From Neobacillus sp. PS3-34 (lineage in GTDB: Bacteria > Bacillota > Bacilli > Bacillales > Cytobacillaceae): 64,000 nucleotides of DNA. How positions within the stretch are numbered: the first letter of the stretch is position 1; each line of letters opens with the position of its first letter. The notes below the pieces were generated by a model. The model saw only the letters and a list, made by a program, of their open reading frames with translations, searched no databases and was not told where the DNA came from. Position numbers and translations under genes: made by a program. Positions 60,908 through 64,000 of the stretch are shown here, one piece after another. The stretch spans positions 2,634,501 to 2,698,500 of the forward strand of contig NZ_CP133267.1 of the NCBI RefSeq assembly GCF_030915465.1, given 5' to 3'.

Positions 60908-61705
60908 ATGGGTGCTCTTGATAGGTTGTTGAGAAAGGTTCCTATAAATAATGCCTATTGTAGTTTATATAAAAATGAATATACAAAAGATATCGTAGAA
61001 AATTTTATGAGCAAAAAAGGACAGTTAGTTGGAAAGGTAAGAAATAGTTTTTCTGAAGTGAAGATTTCAGAGCATGCTTTTGAACGCTGGAATCAAAGGG
61101 TAGGACCATTTTTTACTAGAGTAGAAAAGTTGGAGAGGCTGGTTTTTGCTCTATTAAGCTTACCGTTAAGAATAGAATGGCTGTCCCCGTCGCTTGGAAT
61201 CATCGATTCTGACATACTGTTTATTTACGAGGCTAGGGAAGAGACTTTGCTTATTAAAACTTTTTATGGCCGTTGTTCCTTTCACCCTTCTTTATATCAA
61301 TTTCCCGTCCTTAAGAAATATAATTTACATGAGTTAGAGAAAATAAATCTCTCTCTTCCTCCTAATATTTTGGAACAGCAGGTTGCACCAGTTTTGCCTC
61401 TAGAAGTTATCCTATTCAATGGAAGAACGATGGATTATTGTATAGAGACATATTTGGTAGAAGAACAGCGGAGCTGCATGTATTTAAAAATGATAAAAAA
61501 AGGAAAAATCACTGAAATTACTGAGATTGACTTGAACCATCCCGAACAGCATCTACTTAACCGGAGCGTTCTCTATGTTCTTAACCGATTAGGATACCAA
61601 GAGTTTGTAAAAGCCCACCTCTTACACCACAAACCCGACGCAGTCGAAGAATCTTACCAAAAACATGCTGTGTATATGCGAGAAAGAGCACTGAAACATG
61701 AATGA
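60908..61705 (+). CDS. Hypothetical protein
   Basis: About 265 residues, soluble. VKISEHAFERWNQRVGPFFT near residue 50 resembles the HAxxRxxQRxG opening of several small RNase or toxin-like folds, but the rest (WLSPSLGIIDSDILFIYEAR; LLIKTFYGRCSFHPSLYQFP) is not familiar. AACAGGAGGAATGAAG favours ATG 60908 over ATG 60902. No operon partner. Confidence 0.6.
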   Translation: MGALDRLLRKVPINNAYCSLYKNEYTKDIVENFMSKKGQLVGKVRNSFSEVKISEHAFERWNQRVGPFFTRVEKLERLVFALLSLPLRIEWLSPSLGIIDSDILFIYEAREETLLIKTFYGRCSFHPSLYQFPVLKKYNLHELEKINLSLPPNILEQQVAPVLPLEVILFNGRTMDYCIETYLVEEQRSCMYLKMIKKGKITEITEIDLNHPEQHLLNRSVLYVLNRLGYQEFVKAHLLHHKPDAVEESYQKHAVYMRERALKHE

Positions 61706-61830
61706 AGTATGGGACGGTTCTCGTGTTTCATTTTAGTTAGGAATGTGAGTGAACTTGCGTAATACACTGAATTTCCTAAAAAGGAAAAATTTTTGACTGA
61801 AAGTAAAAGAAGTAAGAAACGTTAAAGATA

Positions 61831-61857
61831 TTGCTGCCAATCAGGTGGCATTTTTTA
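61831..61857 (+). terminator. Terminator-like hairpin
   Basis: GCTGCC and GGTGGC pair (with G-U pairs) around AATCA, followed by ATTTTTTATTTG. The remaining DNA between 61706 and 62049 holds nothing recognisable. Confidence 0.5.
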
Positions 61858-62049
61858 TTTGGTTATTATTATTTCTTACCGTATATAATCTAAACGTAAC
61901 AGGAGTTAGCACCGATATATTAAGTATAGAATTGAAAAAGATAGAAGAAAATTATTTGTGTTTTATGGATTCACACTTTAGTGTTATTCATTAAATTGTC
62001 TTCATTCTCGTCATTCAAACTACAATAATAAAATAATGAGGCAGCAACT

Positions 62050-62718
62050 ATGAATTTAGACTTTGAAACGGTTATATGTAACCTTATTTACGCAAAAGAA
62101 GAACTAGAATGTTCTAAAACTCCTTTTTTGTTAAATGAGCTTTTAGAGATACTCGAAAGGATTATTTATCTGGACAATGAATTTGAAATGCAGAGATCTA
62201 ATACACATTCAAAACCAAATTTAAGTCTGTTAAAGAGAAATCCTTTAAAAGTAGAGAAAAAGTATGCAGACTTTGAATATATAATTGGCCAGCTTGAAGT
62301 AACAGTAATTGAAATAGGCCATGCTCTTGATTGGTGGGAAGATGAGTGGTTGTGGGTGAACGATGAACTTGATGTAATTATTGATTCATTCATTAATTTA
62401 CAAGATGACTTTATAGCTATAAAAAGGCTCGTTGATATCATTTCTGAATATAACCCTATTGAAAAGTTTTATGATTTGCTAGCTGTTTATAACCCAGGAT
62501 ATAGAGAGATAATACAACAAATAAAAAAGCTCAATCTTCCTATTAAAAACTTTCAATACATCCCAGATCCTACTCAAAAAGAATTGCCTCGCCCTAAGAG
62601 GGGTTCTTATAGGAGAAGCCGGCAGACATTCACAACCTATTCAACAGGTTCAAAAGCAATGTTAGTCCTTCAGGGAACACACCTGAAGGCAGACAGGTCC
62701 CATTTGCCATTAAGATAA
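62050..62718 (+). CDS. Hypothetical protein, helical
   Basis: A 222-residue protein, largely helical: AKEELECSKTPFLLNELLEI, LEVTVIEIGHALDWWEDEWL, DELDVIIDSFINLQDDFIAI. The C-terminal 40 residues are basic (RPKRGSYRRSRQTFTTYSTG). No family recognised. GAGGCAGCAACT precedes the ATG. A T-tailed hairpin lies at 62748-62774. Confidence 0.55.
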   Translation: MNLDFETVICNLIYAKEELECSKTPFLLNELLEILERIIYLDNEFEMQRSNTHSKPNLSLLKRNPLKVEKKYADFEYIIGQLEVTVIEIGHALDWWEDEWLWVNDELDVIIDSFINLQDDFIAIKRLVDIISEYNPIEKFYDLLAVYNPGYREIIQQIKKLNLPIKNFQYIPDPTQKELPRPKRGSYRRSRQTFTTYSTGSKAMLVLQGTHLKADRSHLPLR

Positions 62719-62747
62719 TAATTTAATAGGGGCAATAGAGCTCCAGA

Positions 62748-62774
62748 CCCTGCTACCAATCAAGGCAGCGTTTT
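62748..62774 (+). terminator. Terminator-like hairpin
   Basis: CTGCTACCAATCAAGGCAGC followed by GTTTTTG. The stem is short but the T tail is good. Similar to the hairpin at 61831. Confidence 0.5.
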
Positions 62775-62801
62775 TGTTTGAATAAGATGAGGAGTTTAGA
62801 T

Positions 62802-63365
62802 ATGGTTACGGATATTAGCTTTAAATTTATGCCCTATTACGATGATATTGACGAGGACTATCACTACTTTGATATTTGGGGAAAACTGGGCATATTAATT
62901 GACGGTGTCTGATTTTTTAGTAATTATGATTTTCATTAAAATGATGGACCTTTGGGAAGCTCATCAATGACCAAGGAGGGAGTTGTAGGACAGCTTAATA
63001 CTTTTCTTAGGGGTATATCTATGGTTCCTCAAGGTTTAATGGAAGAAGGTACATTTATTGTGGATGATGATGAAATTGATAAATGCCTTATTTTTTCCTT
63101 GAGTGACAATATCGTTACATTTGCCATCTGTAGAAATGAGTTTACGTTTCGTCCTTGGAAAAAAATAATATACTACGATGGTGTAACAGTATCTCAATCG
63201 CAACAAATTCCACAAACAAATAGGAATATGATTGATTTTGAACAATTTAAACAAGGGTTGAGAAAGAGTATAGGAACATTTTTAAAAGAACTTATTGAAA
63301 AAATCCCTAATATTAAAAATGATAATGACTTTATAGATATAAAAAGTAGAGTTGAGAGTATTTAA
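62802..63365 (+). pseudogene. Unknown gene interrupted by two in-frame stops
   Basis: One continuous frame from the ATG at 62802 (behind GATGAGGAGTTTAGAT) to the stop at 63363 is broken only by TGA at 62910 and TAA at 62937. Before the breaks it reads DDIDEDYHYFDIWGKLGILI; between them FFSNYDFH; afterwards NDGPLGSSSMTKEGVVGQLN and IIYYDGVTVSQSQQIPQTNR. The repaired protein would have about 187 residues. Translation of only the second part could start at 62952 or 62970, but no binding site is visible. Family unknown. Confidence 0.6.
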
Positions 63366-63415
63366 TATGCTCCCATATTAGTGGTGTCGAATTAGGATAA
63401 CTTTTTCTTATTGAA

Positions 63416-63529
63416 CTAAAGGGAGTTTAGTATACGAATGGCAGTTGAACTGCTAGCTGCTGTTGCTTTATCAAAAATTCCAAATATCATTATAAAAAGT
63501 GCCATGAATATAATTAGTAATTTCCTCAT
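63416..63529 (-). CDS. Small secreted peptide or truncated secreted protein
   Basis: A 37-residue frame: MRKLLIIFMALFIMIFGIFD is a signal peptide, then KATAASSSTAIRILNSL. The ATG at 63529 follows AAGGGGAATTA. After cleavage at ATA-A or so only about 14 residues remain. The end overlaps a CTAAAGGGAGTTTAG repeat motif, so it may be a secreted protein cut short by a repeat. Confidence 0.45.
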   Translation of the reverse strand: MRKLLIIFMALFIMIFGIFDKATAASSSTAIRILNSL

Positions 63530-63988
63530 TAATTCCCCTTCTTTTTTATTCCAATATTACCATTAAACTGAAAAATGGGGGAATGCAGGGATTTTGCAAG
63601 TGGCTGCTGTTTTTCTCTTATTCTGATTTATAGAAAAGAAGTCAGAGTGACTGGCTAAACTAGTTCTACTCAACAAGAGTAGAGCTTAGGAAACTGTTAA
63701 TTGAACGCATATTTTTAATGAAGCATAGGGATTTTACTAGATTGTTTTTCTAATAGGACATGTGAAATCCTTGGAGGCTTCCCACATTTGAGATCCAGAA
63801 GATAGAGTAGAAAGAACAGAAATAAGCGGGAAAGAGAACGGATTAATGGTATCCGTTCTCTTTTTTGCTAAAAACAGGAGTAAAGTATCACGAATTGGAA
63901 AAATTTGAACGTTGTCCCAATTTAAACTATTAACTTATTATGGAAGTAGAGAGAGAAACCAACACGATAAAGGGGAAAAGAGAACAAC
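63530..63988. other. Intergenic region with a strong terminator
   Basis: About 460 bases without a supported gene. A strong hairpin lies at 63831-63866 (listed separately). Confidence 0.5.
63831..63866 (+). terminator. Strong terminator
   Basis: AAGAGAACGGAT and ATCCGTTCTCTT pair around TAATGGT; TTTTTT follows. It suggests a transcript, possibly a small RNA or decayed gene, arriving from the left. Confidence 0.8.
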
Positions 63989-64000
63989 ATGAAAAAACAG
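63989..64000 (+). CDS. Start of a gene cut by the right edge
   Basis: ATG at 63989 behind AAAGGGGAAAAGAGAACAAC, with three further codons (KKQ) visible. No function can be given. Confidence 0.3.

Overview
This window looks like chromosomal DNA from a spore-forming Bacillaceae bacterium (Bacillus, Neobacillus or Cytobacillus type; genus not certain). The reasons are an AT-rich base composition, strong AAGGAGG-type ribosome binding sites, GTG and TTG starts, an OpuF-type osmoprotectant transporter, a KinB-like sensor kinase, several protein families I associate mainly with Bacillus (UPF0158, DUF4256, DUF4385, DUF5412, CBO0543), and dense intergenic hairpins. No rRNA, tRNA, CRISPR array or complete insertion sequence was recognised.

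Layout. 0-3.5 kb: small regulators, a decayed CoiA-like copy, a broken membrane gene and an Mrr-type nuclease. 3.8-8.2 kb: a very large secreted subtilisin-like protease with cohesin and dockerin modules. 8.5-13.2 kb: a membrane protein with repeats, a divergent WHH-type nuclease gene and an intact CoiA-like gene. 13.4-18.8 kb: a surface propeller-like protein, a helix-turn-helix gene and the opuF operon, which lies between two 162-bp direct repeats. 19-26 kb: a PHP phosphatase, then a catabolite-controlled operon (PRD regulator with EIIA, EIIB, EIIC, two-part transketolase). 26-33 kb: a COG4705 membrane protein, HelD helicase, an HtrA-like protease with a zinc-ribbon partner, and a Nudix ADP-ribose hydrolase. 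33-48 kb: an accessory stretch of small genes (membrane Nudix protein, DUF1835, hotdog thioesterase, UPF0158, KinB-like kinase, monooxygenase, VOC protein) with gene debris and a nine-unit 52-bp tandem array. 48-56 kb: cell-wall and surface genes (lytic transglycosylase, S41 protease, a 1374-residue SbsC-like surface protein). 56-64 kb: small membrane, lipoprotein and DUF genes.

Two features dominate the window. First, intergenic repeats: a palindrome AATCAAACGTTTGATT and a hairpin GTGACAGGCACCTTCCA...TGGAAGGTGCCTGTCAC recur in many gaps, often together, and the hairpin usually sits where a terminator is needed. Second, more than a dozen otherwise sound genes are split by one- or two-base shifts, most of them in short G or C runs and five at GGCC. 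This pattern fits sequencing or basecalling error better than gene decay, so I describe such genes as whole genes with a frameshift. Genuinely decayed fragments also exist: the CoiA copy, a protease tail, a TetR tail and a gene with two in-frame stops.

Functional themes are envelope and extracellular proteolysis, osmoprotectant and sugar uptake, and one candidate nuclease toxin locus at 8.9-11.3 kb.
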